Numbered from the stretch's first letter, positions 35,459 to 44,798 are shown. The stretch: DNA of 64,000 nucleotides from Paenibacillus sp. BIC5C1 (GCF_032399705.1 NZ_CP135922.1:7006001-7070000); one strand, 5' to 3'. The notes: generated by a model not told the origin, from the sequence alone. Made by a program: numbers and translations.

Positions 35459-35884
35459 TTACTTCACTTTCATGGATTCCTTGGCCACAATACCCTCGCA
35501 ATACTCAATAATTTGACTCCGTCTTACGATCCCAATGAAACGCTCCATATCATCAACAACCGGCACAAAGTTCTGAACTTTGGCCAAATTAATCAAATCC
35601 TCCATGTTGGCTTCTATGGATACCGGTTTGATATCCAACCGAAGTGGAACGTCCTTGAGCAGAAATTTTGAAGCGTTTTCAAATGTGATCTTTCCCTCGG
35701 CGTTCTTCATATACCATAACAGGTCACCTTCGGTAACCGTTCCGATATACTTGCCTTCCTTATTCAAAATGGGCACCGCCGTGAACCGATGATATTCCAT
35801 CCGTTCCAACGTTTGCCGCAGAGTAGAATCCGACGTTACGCACGTAACTTCTTGTTTGGGCAGCAAAAAAAATGCGATGTTCAT
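35459..35884 (-). CDS. CBS-domain pair protein
   Basis: 141 residues made of two CBS domains: TLRQTLERMEYHRFTAVPIL with GKYIGTVTEGDLLWYM, and ANMEDLINLAKVQNFVPVVD with RFIGIVRRSQIIEYC. CBS pairs bind adenine nucleotides. The architecture resembles the stand-alone CBS proteins of Firmicutes that include the c-di-AMP receptor DarB/CbpB. Together with gdpP just downstream, this makes a c-di-AMP-binding role worth considering, but the ligand cannot be read from the sequence. AAGGAGG lies 12 bases before the ATG; an earlier in-frame ATG at 35914 precedes the site. Confidence 0.82.
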   Translation of the reverse strand: MNIAFFLLPKQEVTCVTSDSTLRQTLERMEYHRFTAVPILNKEGKYIGTVTEGDLLWYMKNAEGKITFENASKFLLKDVPLRLDIKPVSIEANMEDLINLAKVQNFVPVVDDMERFIGIVRRSQIIEYCEGIVAKESMKVK

Positions 35885-35996
35885 ACCCTTAAGTATCCTC
35901 CTTATGAATTTCATCAGTCAGCTTATTACATTCAACTTACATAGTACGCATTAGAACGCAAGATGTTCCAAAAGGACATGATTCCTTCTACAAAGT

Positions 35997-36032
35997 AAAA
36001 AAAACAGCAGCCCGCCAATAAACGCACTGCTG
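35997..36032 (-). terminator. Terminator of the LCP gene
   Basis: Read leftward: CAGCAG and CG pair with CG and CTGCTG, then eight T. A strong intrinsic terminator about 40 bases after the stop at 36069. Confidence 0.85.
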
Positions 36033-36068
36033 ATCGTTGTCAAAAACATAACGGCTGTATGGAATTGG

Positions 36069-37103
36069 TTACTCGATCTTCTGCCGGTCAGGAATCATCA
36101 CTTCACCGGCTGGGGTCGACTCATCCATCCAGTTGTTAATCAGCTCTTTGGCATATTGGACGTCTTTCTCATCTGCCTTGCCATAATAAATTCCGTTTTT
36201 CCGCATCCCTTCGCCCAAAATAGTGAAGCTTGAGATCTGCGGTTTTTCCTGAGTCAATACCTGCTTGGCCAGATCAATAATGAAGGAAGGTTGCATATCC
36301 GTCTGGAAGCTGTCTCCCATAATCTGAATCAATTCAGGGATTTTGCTGATGGCGTTCAGATTAAGCATCTCGTTCGCCATGGCATTCAGGAAAATCTGCT
36401 GCCGTTTGGTGCGATTAAAATCGCTATCCTCACGGTATCTTACATAGTAAAGTGCTTCCTGCCCGTCGTAGATCGGCTTACCACCTTCTATTGTGAACTG
36501 CACATGTTCAGGGTTCTTGTTCACAATGTCCTCATCAATCGGCAGCTTCACTCCACCAAGCGCATCCACGACTTTTTTGATCCCGTCAAAGTTAATCGTT
36601 GCATAGTAACCTACATCCGCATCGAGAAATTTCTCCACCGTATTGATAGACATATTCTCCCCACCGAAGGCGTAGGCATGCGCGAGCTTATCATAATCAT
36701 CCTCGCCATCCTTGTTGGCATCACGTCCAACAATCTGCACATAGGTGTCACGTGGAATGGATACCAGGAGTACGCGGGATTCTTTCGGACGAACAACGGC
36801 ATAGATGACCGTGTCTGAGCGCCCACGTGTTTTCTCATAGGCACGTTTGTCTGAGCCTAGCAGCAACACCGAGAACGGTTCTTTGCGATATACTGTTGGG
36901 TCAGGCGTATTGTTGCCCTCCTGTGGTACATAGGAACGGGACAATTGGTCTTCTACTGAACCGGCGAGAAACAGATCGAAGGCCGCTACAGCAAGCTGCT
37001 GACGAAACAAATAGCCCCCGATTAACAAAACAACGAGCGATACTAGCGTTATATATAGACCTTTTCTTCTTTTCTTCTTCTTATCTTTAGTTCTGCTTGT
37101 CAT
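36069..37103 (-). CDS. LytR-CpsA-Psr (LCP) family wall-polymer ligase
   Basis: 344 residues. A Lys/Arg-rich cytoplasmic start (TKDKKKKRRKGLY) precedes one membrane helix (ITLVSLVVLLIGGYLF). The extracellular LCP domain (65-290) has PFSVLLLGSDKR, GRSDTVIYAVVRP, LVSIPRDTYVQI, DGIKKVVDALGGV and YVRYREDSDFNRTKRQQ; the conserved Arg/Asp residues bind the polyprenyl pyrophosphate. LCP enzymes transfer secondary wall polymers to peptidoglycan. SLH proteins in this genome need such polymers, so this enzyme may help build their anchor. Monocistronic. Confidence 0.93.
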   Translation of the reverse strand: MTSRTKDKKKKRRKGLYITLVSLVVLLIGGYLFRQQLAVAAFDLFLAGSVEDQLSRSYVPQEGNNTPDPTVYRKEPFSVLLLGSDKRAYEKTRGRSDTVIYAVVRPKESRVLLVSIPRDTYVQIVGRDANKDGEDDYDKLAHAYAFGGENMSINTVEKFLDADVGYYATINFDGIKKVVDALGGVKLPIDEDIVNKNPEHVQFTIEGGKPIYDGQEALYYVRYREDSDFNRTKRQQIFLNAMANEMLNLNAISKIPELIQIMGDSFQTDMQPSFIIDLAKQVLTQEKPQISSFTILGEGMRKNGIYYGKADEKDVQYAKELINNWMDESTPAGEVMIPDRQKIE

Positions 37104-37358
37104 CCATCGATTCCTTCTTCACTGTCAAAATGAAATTCGATACTACTATTATATAAGTTGAATTTAACTTATCCTGACCCCGCAACGGTACAGTGTTAAT
37201 GATCCGTTCAACTTATATACTTACCATTAAACGTGCGCAATGGCTTGTGACACGGTGTTCTCTGAAGTTTTCTCTATCTGAAAAGAAAACGCCGCTCACG
37301 CTCGTTCTATTGTAATCATTGCTGGATGATGAAAAGTTACAATACGGTTAAATTGAAA
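37104..37358. promoter_or_regulatory. LCP upstream region with inverted TTCAACTTATATA motifs
   Basis: TATATAAGTTGAA at 37150-37162 and its reverse complement TTCAACTTATATA at 37207-37219 face each other 44 bases apart. The first also begins the palindrome ATAAGTT-gaattt-AACTTAT (37153-37172). The same 13-mer occurs upstream of walR, and a one-mismatch copy lies upstream of the CBS gene. No ORF is credible here. Confidence 0.45.
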
Positions 37359-37403
37359 AGAACAGCGACCTTTTTTTACTGGCAAAAGGTGCACTGTTCT
37401 CTT
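37358..37403 (-). terminator. Terminator of the MFS exporter gene
   Basis: Read leftward: AAGAGAACAG and ACCTTTT pair with AAAAGGT and CTGTTCTTTT. It lies about 20 bases after the stop at 37424. Confidence 0.8.
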
Positions 37404-37423
37404 GATGTGGAATGGCCATCCAT

Positions 37424-39013
37424 TCAGTTTGTTGAGGCTGTCTCCACCCGATTCCTCTTCTCTTTATGACGCTGACGTCCTGTAATAAGCGCAGCGATTA
37501 ACGTGAGTACACTGAAAATAACCGCAGACCAGAACAGCCCATTATACCCCTCGCCGGTTGTCTGATGTAGAGCCTGTAGCAGCACATCTCGAATGCCCGG
37601 ATCAGGGATTTGGGACAGTCCTTCGGTTATGCTGGAAATGTCGCTTCCTGAAGCTGCACCGCCAGATGCATATTGTTGAAGCGCTTCGGGCGGCACCTGA
37701 ATGCCCTGATCTGCGAAACCTTGCTGAATATTGGAACCCAGGTTGGAGAACGAGCGGGCCAGGAAACCGGCAAAAATGGTTGGTGCAATCGCCATAGCCA
37801 TCTGACGGAACAAGGAACTGGTCGCTACTGCAATCCCCTTGTTGTTCTCACCCGCTTGTTCAGTAACGAGCACGTTGACCGGAGCTCCCAGCATCATACC
37901 GAAGCCTATCCCCACGAGTACACTCGCAATCACGAATTGCCAGATATGTTCTACCCATAGCGGGAAGAGCAGGAAGCCGATAGCGGACAGCAATCCTGCT
38001 ACAGATAACGTCCAGATTGGCCCTTTGCGGTCAACCAGATAACCACCACCACCCGCACCAATGCCTGAAGCAAGAGCAAGCGGTGTAAACCAGTAGCCGG
38101 AGGCTGTGTTGGATACCCCGAGGTACTGCTCAACAAAGCCTGGAATAAAGATCACAGATGCCAGAATGGCTCCTGAGAAAAAGGCAATCAGCAACGTCCA
38201 ACGAAAGGACGCAATGCCCAGAAGCTGTGTAGATACAACAGGTTCACGTTGTGATCCTTCCAGCCTTTTTTCAAGAAAGTAGAAGAGGACCAGAATCACT
38301 ACACCTGCCAAGAAGAAACCATAGAACGTCGGTGAGCCTAGACTTTGCAGCATATTTACGCCATCCAGGTTGCTAAAGCTGTACATCAGACTGAGCACAC
38401 CCAGCGTCAGGACCGCGATTCCACTCCAGTCCACTGCCTTACGGCTCAGCTCCTGTTCTTCATGAATATAACGGATACCTGCAATAAACAACAAAATGGC
38501 GATCGGTACATTGATCAAGAACAACCAGTGCCAATTCCCCGTAATGTCGAGGATAAAAGCACCGATATTCGGCCCAAGAATCGCTGCAACCCCGTTCATC
38601 CCTCCCAGAAGACCCAAGGCTGTACCCTGACGCTCCGCCGGGAACTTGCTTAATACGTAAGAGCTCGCAATGATAAAAATCCCGCCACCACCCAACGCCT
38701 GGATGACACGAGCAATCAGGAAGAAGGTAAACGATGTGCTTAACGCAACGAGTAAAGACCCAATTCCGAACAAAGCCACTTCAATCAGGAACAGCTTCTT
38801 GCGTCCATAACGGTCGGAGAGCTTACCCGCAATTGGCACACTCACCGCAAGTCCAAGCGTATAAAGCGTAATTGTCCATGCTCCCCACGTCGGCGACACG
38901 CCAAACGACGCATTTAAAGTCGTCAGAGACGACGTAATAATTCCGTTATCCAGCGCAGCCATAAACACCCCGATAGCAAATAGGATAAGCGGCCATTTCA
39001 TTTGTTTTTGCAT
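37424..39013 (-). CDS. DHA2 (14-TM) MFS multidrug exporter
   Basis: 529 residues of the EmrB/QacA type. TM1 has LFAIGVFMAALDNGIITSSL (motif D1-like). Motif A is GKLSDRYGRKKLF in loop 2-3, and motif C-like GLLGGMNGVAAILGPNIGAF lies in TM5. A large central loop (EKRLEGSQREPVVSTQ) separates the halves, and a loop before the last helix is Gln/Gly/Ser-rich. Proton-driven drug efflux is the family role; the substrate is unknown. GGGGAGGAAATATGTG fixes the start at 39013. No regulator gene is adjacent. Confidence 0.92.
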   Translation of the reverse strand: MQKQMKWPLILFAIGVFMAALDNGIITSSLTTLNASFGVSPTWGAWTITLYTLGLAVSVPIAGKLSDRYGRKKLFLIEVALFGIGSLLVALSTSFTFFLIARVIQALGGGGIFIIASSYVLSKFPAERQGTALGLLGGMNGVAAILGPNIGAFILDITGNWHWLFLINVPIAILLFIAGIRYIHEEQELSRKAVDWSGIAVLTLGVLSLMYSFSNLDGVNMLQSLGSPTFYGFFLAGVVILVLFYFLEKRLEGSQREPVVSTQLLGIASFRWTLLIAFFSGAILASVIFIPGFVEQYLGVSNTASGYWFTPLALASGIGAGGGGYLVDRKGPIWTLSVAGLLSAIGFLLFPLWVEHIWQFVIASVLVGIGFGMMLGAPVNVLVTEQAGENNKGIAVATSSLFRQMAMAIAPTIFAGFLARSFSNLGSNIQQGFADQGIQVPPEALQQYASGGAASGSDISSITEGLSQIPDPGIRDVLLQALHQTTGEGYNGLFWSAVIFSVLTLIAALITGRQRHKEKRNRVETASTN

Positions 39014-39188
39014 CACATATTTCCTCCCCAATCAGATTGCAATCCAGTAGCGTAAGGCTGTATTGATACATATATATTAAACCGACTCGAACATTAATGA
39101 CTCACTGGTCATTTTAAAACAGAAGGGTTTCATATGTCAATTTGATAATATGCTTGTATACCTCACTCAATTCCCTGCTCCACCAAAT

Positions 39189-39230
39189 AAGGCCGTCCCT
39201 CAGGCTGAATGGAACCCGTGGGACGGCCTT
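39189..39230 (-). terminator. Terminator of the S9 peptidase gene
   Basis: Perfect arms aaggccgtccc / gggacggcctt, about 20 bases after the stop at 39248. The following T run is short (TTATTT). Confidence 0.75.
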
Positions 39231-39247
39231 CTTGTTGAACTAAGCTA

Positions 39248-41677
39248 CTATTGCTGCATTAGGTGGCGGTTCAGGAATTTCTCAATGGCACGATATAAAT
39301 CCAATTGATTTTCAACATTGCCGAAACCATGTCCTTCATTGGCTTTTAACATATAAGGCACATCCACTCCACGCTTGCGCAGAGCCTCCACGATCTGATC
39401 AGACTCAGCCTGTTTGACACGCGGATCATTAGCACCCTGTACCACGAACAATGGGGCTTTCATCTGATCAATATGGAACAGTGGTGAGACAGCTGTCAGC
39501 AGCTCCTTGTCTTTCTCAGGATCACCCATACGTTCATAGAACATGTTGCGCTCCGACTCCCAGTAAGGTGGGAGTGAATCCAGTAGCGTGAACAGATTAG
39601 ATGGCCCGACATAGCTAATTCCTGCGGCATACACTTCTGGTGTGAATGCCAGTCCTGCCAGAGCAGCATATCCGCCATAAGATCCACCGTAGATGGCTAC
39701 ACGCTTCGCATCAACCGTTCCCTCTTCAACCAGCCAATTTACACCGTCTGTGAGATCGTTCTGCATCGCTTTACCCCACTCTTTGTTGCCAGCATCCAGG
39801 AATTCCTTGCCGTATCCAGTAGAGCCACGGAAATTCACCTGTAGTACGGCATAACCACGGCTTGCAAGAAATTGAATTTCCGGATTGAACCCCCACGAAT
39901 CCCGTGCCCAAGGTCCACCATGGGGAACAACCACCAGTGGCAATTGGGAAGCCTCGGCTCCTTGTGGAAGCGTCAGATAACCATGAAGCGTTAAGCCGTC
40001 ACGTGACTTGTACGTAATGGGTTTTACATCCGACATTTTACTCTCATCGATCCAAGGTGCCGCGTCAGCTAATTTATCCAGCTTCCCTGTCTTGGAGTCG
40101 TAGAAGTAATACGTACCCATGGATTTATCACTATACGCAATGAACAGAACCTGACCTTCTTCACTTATGTTTGAAATGCTTACTTCTTTACCCGGAACTT
40201 TTGCCTGAATATCCTGCATCAATTTTTTGAAATCATTATCGAAGTATTCATAGTTAACCTTGTCAGTCTCATAGACAGCTGCAAGGATTGTGCCTTTTTC
40301 TTTAGAAGGAACGAAACTGGATACATCCACATCCTTATTTTCATAGATGGTTTTCGTTACTTTTTTGCTGCTTGGGCTATATTCGACAATCGCTGTTTTA
40401 TCCCGCTCCAGATTGGATACAGCATAGATGTTTTTGTTATCATACGTGAACATCACCGGCGCAAAGGTTTCCCCCAGCTTGGTGGTCATCAAATTCTCAA
40501 ATGGTTTATCTTCCGATTCACGATACATCAACGAAGAGACGTTGCCATCACTCGATATGGCCACACGGATTTTACCCTCATGGTCCGTAAGCCAGCCCGT
40601 AATATTGCCCGGGTTCTCTGCAGCAAGCACAGCCTCACCTGTTTTAATGTTAATTCGGTACACGTCAAAGATCCGCGGATCACGTTTGTTCATCCCTACT
40701 AGAATTTCATCCGGAATATTCTCCAGCGAGTCTACCAGAATCGCTCTTGTATTCGGATAGGGTGTCAGATCCTTGCTGTTCTTCCCATCGATATCCGTTA
40801 CATAAATATGATAGTTCTCGTCCCCTGCTTCATCCTTTACATACAACAGCTTATCCTTTGTCGCCCATACAAATCCCGCTATACTGCGTTCAATCTCACT
40901 TGTGATACGTACCGACTTGTCCTTACCATTTTCTTTTACCACAATATTCATTCGGTTGTTCCACGGCTCCATGTAAGCCAGATGTTTACCATCCGGAGAC
41001 ATTTGGAATCCTGCTTGAGCCGGCTGTTTGAAGAAGTCTTCCAGAGGTGTGAGACCCTCTGACTGCACATCAAGTCCAAGAGCGAGGTACAGTGCATCAG
41101 CAAACTCACCATGAGTCACTGAATTTTTGGCGTTAAACGCACTACCTTCAATAATAAAATGCTGCTTCAGACGAATGACATCCTCCGTATGTACCTTGGG
41201 AATCTGCGCCATATCACTGTATACAACCTGAATGCCATTATCCTTCAGTTCAAATGCCCGAGTAAACAATGATGCCATCTGTGCTCTTGTGAGAGGTGCA
41301 TCTGGTGCATAACCTTTGGCTTGTCCTTGAATAAGACCACTTTGCTTCAGCGCGTAAATCGCAGGAGCAGCTTCATCCTTAGCCAACACATCTGCGAAAC
41401 CCGTAAGAGACGCTGGATCATCCAGTTGAAGTACACGCTGCAGGATGATTGCCGCCTGAGCACGAGTAATTGGCGTTTGTGAGTCTCTCATTCCATCTGT
41501 TGTGCCATCTATGTATCCCAGTTGCTGTAGTGTCTGTGTTGCCTTCGAAGCAATGGATTCAGCGACTGTCGCCGTAGGCTTCACCGCTTCTGCTGCCTGG
41601 ACCGCTGGTTGAATCAGAGCGATGGACAACGCCATGCTAAGCGTGAGAGCATAGACCTTTTTACTCATTGCGTTCAA
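39248..41677 (-). CDS. SLH-fused S9 prolyl oligopeptidase-family peptidase
   Basis: 809 residues. A signal peptide ends at VQAAEA (residue 29). Residues 40-205 carry SLH-type repeats (QTPITRAQAAIILQRVLQLD; YAPDAPLTRAQMASLFTRAF; NAKNSVTHGEFADALYLALG). Residues 215-570 form a beta-propeller (MSPDGKHLAYMEPWNNRMNI). Residues 575-809 are the alpha/beta hydrolase: Ser in GGSYGGYA (~665), Asp in GANDPRVK (~750), His in NEGHGFG (~782). The likely job is cleavage of peptides at the cell surface. The start is TTG at 41677, seven bases after GGGGG; the ATG three codons later is too far. SLH domains at the N-terminus of an S9 peptidase are uncommon outside this group. Confidence 0.92.
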   Translation of the reverse strand: MNAMSKKVYALTLSMALSIALIQPAVQAAEAVKPTATVAESIASKATQTLQQLGYIDGTTDGMRDSQTPITRAQAAIILQRVLQLDDPASLTGFADVLAKDEAAPAIYALKQSGLIQGQAKGYAPDAPLTRAQMASLFTRAFELKDNGIQVVYSDMAQIPKVHTEDVIRLKQHFIIEGSAFNAKNSVTHGEFADALYLALGLDVQSEGLTPLEDFFKQPAQAGFQMSPDGKHLAYMEPWNNRMNIVVKENGKDKSVRITSEIERSIAGFVWATKDKLLYVKDEAGDENYHIYVTDIDGKNSKDLTPYPNTRAILVDSLENIPDEILVGMNKRDPRIFDVYRINIKTGEAVLAAENPGNITGWLTDHEGKIRVAISSDGNVSSLMYRESEDKPFENLMTTKLGETFAPVMFTYDNKNIYAVSNLERDKTAIVEYSPSSKKVTKTIYENKDVDVSSFVPSKEKGTILAAVYETDKVNYEYFDNDFKKLMQDIQAKVPGKEVSISNISEEGQVLFIAYSDKSMGTYYFYDSKTGKLDKLADAAPWIDESKMSDVKPITYKSRDGLTLHGYLTLPQGAEASQLPLVVVPHGGPWARDSWGFNPEIQFLASRGYAVLQVNFRGSTGYGKEFLDAGNKEWGKAMQNDLTDGVNWLVEEGTVDAKRVAIYGGSYGGYAALAGLAFTPEVYAAGISYVGPSNLFTLLDSLPPYWESERNMFYERMGDPEKDKELLTAVSPLFHIDQMKAPLFVVQGANDPRVKQAESDQIVEALRKRGVDVPYMLKANEGHGFGNVENQLDLYRAIEKFLNRHLMQQ

Positions 41678-41832
41678 GCTAGTTCCCCCTTTAAAGTGAA
41701 TTACATCATAATTTGGAATTATACGTAAATCATTTTACCATGATCCACCATTGGTTAACAGCGTGGAACCAATCAAAGTTCCATTACAAAGCATTGTCTT
41801 GTATAACATGTCATGTAATATTCAAATATCCC

Positions 41833-42723
41833 TTACTTTGAACCGGAGAATCCATAATTAAATAACTTTCGTGTCTCGATAAAACGTCCTTCACGACTAT
41901 CCGAACCCAGTACAACGGAGATCAGTCGCTTGCCATCTCGCTCAGCCGTTCCAACGAAGTGATAGCCGGACTCTTCATCATATCCGGTCTTCAATCCATC
42001 GTTGCCATCGTAAGCATAGGGTCCGCCAATAGAGGAAAGCATCCAGTTGGTGTTGCTCAAATACATTCCTTTTTGGTGCATCGATACCTGCATTTGGCTG
42101 GAAACTCTCAATATTTCGGGGTAGTTATTTAGCAGATAACGAGCAAGCTTGCACGCATCTACAGCGGTCATTACAGTCTGCCCTTGTATTTCCTTCGGAC
42201 GATTCGGACCAAGTTGTTTTTCGCTTAAACCTGTTGCATTGGTAAACACCGTCTTGTCAGATAGACCGATCTCGGTAGCCTTCTGATTCATCTTTTGTGT
42301 AAAAGTCTGCTCTGTCCCACTGATATGTTCAGCTAGAGCAATAGCTGCATCATTCGCGGAATAGACCGCCACAATCTGGAATAGCTCCTGCACAGTAAAT
42401 TGCTCGCCTTGTTTCAAACCCAAGTGGTTACCACCTACTGAACTTGCATACAGGCTGATATTCACCGGGTCGTCCCAACGCAATTCTCCGTTAATTACGG
42501 CCTCCATTATCAGTAGTTCTGTCATCAATTTGCTGATCCCTGCAGGTGCAATCTCTTCAGAACCGTTAAAGTTGATTAGAATCTGCTCGGAGTTCATATC
42601 CATTAATACAGCCGATTCGGCTTTAATTCCCGGTTTGCCCACCAGCATGTCCGGTTTTACACCCAAATATATAATGACCAGTAGAGCCAGTAGCATTCCT
42701 GCCCGTATCCACCATCTTTTCAT
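41833..42723 (-). CDS. D,D-peptidase (PBP5/6-like) homologue lacking the catalytic serine
   Basis: 296 residues with an N-terminal membrane anchor/signal (AGMLLALLVIIYLGV) and a penicillin-binding peptidase S11 domain. SxN is present (YSANDAAIALAEHI) and KTG is present (DGLKTGYDEESGYHFVGTAE). The SxxK box should read PASMTK-like; here it reads PAGISK (residues 60-65), so the acyl-accepting Ser is Gly62 while Lys65 remains. DD-carboxypeptidase activity is therefore not expected, although Ser64 is close by. GAGGTGA precedes the ATG at 42723. It may be a regulatory or substrate-binding pseudoenzyme. The family assignment is secure. Confidence 0.88.
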   Translation of the reverse strand: MKRWWIRAGMLLALLVIIYLGVKPDMLVGKPGIKAESAVLMDMNSEQILINFNGSEEIAPAGISKLMTELLIMEAVINGELRWDDPVNISLYASSVGGNHLGLKQGEQFTVQELFQIVAVYSANDAAIALAEHISGTEQTFTQKMNQKATEIGLSDKTVFTNATGLSEKQLGPNRPKEIQGQTVMTAVDACKLARYLLNNYPEILRVSSQMQVSMHQKGMYLSNTNWMLSSIGGPYAYDGNDGLKTGYDEESGYHFVGTAERDGKRLISVVLGSDSREGRFIETRKLFNYGFSGSK

Positions 42724-42822
42724 CGGAAAATCACCTCTTACAGATATAGACGAAGTGAAGAGGCATTTTGTCTGCACTTTTTTGAAAAAAAGTTAAATTT
42801 TTTTTATTTTTTTGTTACCAAA

Positions 42823-42874
42823 AAAAACATGGACCCCATACCCCCATGCCAGAGTGTACGAAATCCATGTTTTT
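42823..42874 (-). terminator. Terminator of the opp operon
   Basis: Read leftward: AAAAACATGGA pairs with TCCATGTTTTT across about 30 bases, and the T run is eight long. It lies about 100 bases after the oppA stop. Confidence 0.75.
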
Positions 42875-42971
42875 AAGACTTTTTCTATTCATATCTAGAA
42901 GAATCTTTTCAATTAGATCTAGCAACCGAATTCTTTTAAGGACCCCAATCCTTATTGTTGCTAAAGTTTTA

Positions 42972-44798
42972 TTACTCTGCTACAACAGCTTTGTCTGCAT
43001 TAACTTGAATGTCATTCAAGTAGAGTCCTGTTCCGTCACCAATCGCGTAGTTCATTACACGTTTGTTCACTGGTGCTACAACAGCACGGTACAGTGTCGG
43101 GAATACAGGAACTTCATCAACCATGTACTGCTGCCATTCGTTGTAGATTTCTTTACGCTTGTCTACGTCAAACGCTTCAGCAGACACACCTTGTGCGAGC
43201 AATTTGTCATTTTCTTCACTGGAGAATCTGGAGAAGTTGTACAGTGCATCACGCCCATACAGACCTGCTGGATCTACGTCAATACCTACGCCCCAAGCAG
43301 CTTGATACACATCAATATTCGGATCATCTTTACCTGTGTTACCTACACGGTCATAGAAGTTGTTGAACTCAACCATTTCCAGGTTTACTTTCAGACCAAT
43401 TGCTGCCCACGATTGAACGTAGTAACGTGCCAGTGGTTCAGCTGTATCGCCACCTGTCATCGATACAAAGTTAATTTCAAGAGGAGAACCGTCTGGTTTT
43501 GTACGGAATTCTCCATCCAGTTTATAACCTGCTTCATCGAGCAATTTTTTCGCTGCTTCTGGATCATACGCTACACCTGGATTGTTAGAATCATGGAATT
43601 CCGGGTGAGACGGCGGAATCAGTGTTGTTGCATTCCAACGCAGACCGTTATAGAAACGTTTACCAACTTGGTCATTATCTACAGCAAGCCACATCGCTTT
43701 ACGCAGATTTTTGTCAGCCATTTTTGCATCCGGGTTTGTTACAACTTTGCCGTTGTCCGCATCCCATGTGCCCAGTTTGAAGCCAATGTAGGTGTAAGCA
43801 CGATCGATTGCACCCAGGAATTCAACGTTGGACATATTGGCATTATCTTTATATTGATCTGTCGGGAATGAATCCACGAGATCTACCCCGCCAGATTTCA
43901 ATTCTTGAACAACCGTTGTTGGGTTGATTACTTTCAAAGTCACTTTGTCCAGTTTTGGAGCCCCACGCCAGTAGTCATCATTTTTAACGAAAGTTACAGA
44001 CTCACCTGGAGTGATTGTTTCCACTTTAAATGCACCAAAACCGATTGGTTTTTCACGTACTTCTTTGGAAGAAGACATTTTTGCTACATCCATATCACCA
44101 AAGATATGTTTAGCCAGCGGATATGTCCATACGCCACCTGTCAGCAGGGAAGGTGTAGATTCCTTGTACGTAATGCTGATTTGTTTTTCGCTAAGAACTT
44201 TGATTCCAGAGATTGTTTTTGCTTTTCCAGCATGATAATCATCCATACCTACTACACTTGTGAAGTTGGAATCGTAACGTGGGCCATCATAAGCCTTGTT
44301 ACCGATAACTTCATAAGCAAACTGCAAATCTTCAGCCGTTACAGGCTTGCCGTCATGCCAGTTTACATTATCACGAATCGTCAGTGTGAACGTTTTGCCA
44401 TCTTCCGATGTTTCATACGTTGCTGCACCATCGTTGGTATATACATAGTCTTTGTCCCAAGTCAGCAAACCTTCGTCAAACCATTGCAGAACCATTGCAT
44501 CCGGATTACCGGAATAGAAAGTATAGTTCAAAGTTCCTTCAAAAGCAGTATCGGATACAAGTCCGTATGTTATGGATCCACCCTCAATTGCAGTGCCTTC
44601 ATTCGTTTTAACGTTGTTGAAGTCGTCGATGGAGTATACGCCCTCTTCGTTAGCAGGCTTTTCCTCCGTTTTTGTTTCCCCTGTGTTCGTAGAAGGCGTT
44701 GGTGTTGCCGCCTCTTTCTCTGAGCACGCCGCAAGCGCAAGTACGAAGACCAACATTATCGTGAAAAATAGTCCCCGTGAAAATAATCCCTTTTTCAT
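42972..44798 (-). CDS. oppA: Oligopeptide ABC transporter, substrate-binding lipoprotein
   Basis: 608 residues. A signal peptide with lipobox LAAC (LVFVLALAACSEKEA) makes it a lipoprotein. A Thr/Glu-rich linker follows, then an SBP_bac_5 domain. Family features include NVNWHDGKPVTAEDLQFAYE, the SITYKESTPSLL strand and the DPEAAKKLLDEAGYKLDGEF region. It captures peptides outside and delivers them to OppBC. The frame opens at 44849, but GGGAGGAAAGG fixes the ATG at 44798. Last gene of oppDFBCA. Confidence 0.94.
   Translation of the reverse strand: MKKGLFSRGLFFTIMLVFVLALAACSEKEAATPTPSTNTGETKTEEKPANEEGVYSIDDFNNVKTNEGTAIEGGSITYGLVSDTAFEGTLNYTFYSGNPDAMVLQWFDEGLLTWDKDYVYTNDGAATYETSEDGKTFTLTIRDNVNWHDGKPVTAEDLQFAYEVIGNKAYDGPRYDSNFTSVVGMDDYHAGKAKTISGIKVLSEKQISITYKESTPSLLTGGVWTYPLAKHIFGDMDVAKMSSSKEVREKPIGFGAFKVETITPGESVTFVKNDDYWRGAPKLDKVTLKVINPTTVVQELKSGGVDLVDSFPTDQYKDNANMSNVEFLGAIDRAYTYIGFKLGTWDADNGKVVTNPDAKMADKNLRKAMWLAVDNDQVGKRFYNGLRWNATTLIPPSHPEFHDSNNPGVAYDPEAAKKLLDEAGYKLDGEFRTKPDGSPLEINFVSMTGGDTAEPLARYYVQSWAAIGLKVNLEMVEFNNFYDRVGNTGKDDPNIDVYQAAWGVGIDVDPAGLYGRDALYNFSRFSSEENDKLLAQGVSAEAFDVDKRKEIYNEWQQYMVDEVPVFPTLYRAVVAPVNKRVMNYAIGDGTGLYLNDIQVNADKAVVAE

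Noticed and set aside
42846..43871. Rightward 341-codon open frame
   Set aside because: It runs antisense over oppA, has no ribosome-binding site, and the translation (many Cys, Phe, Tyr, His) is typical of a shadow frame.
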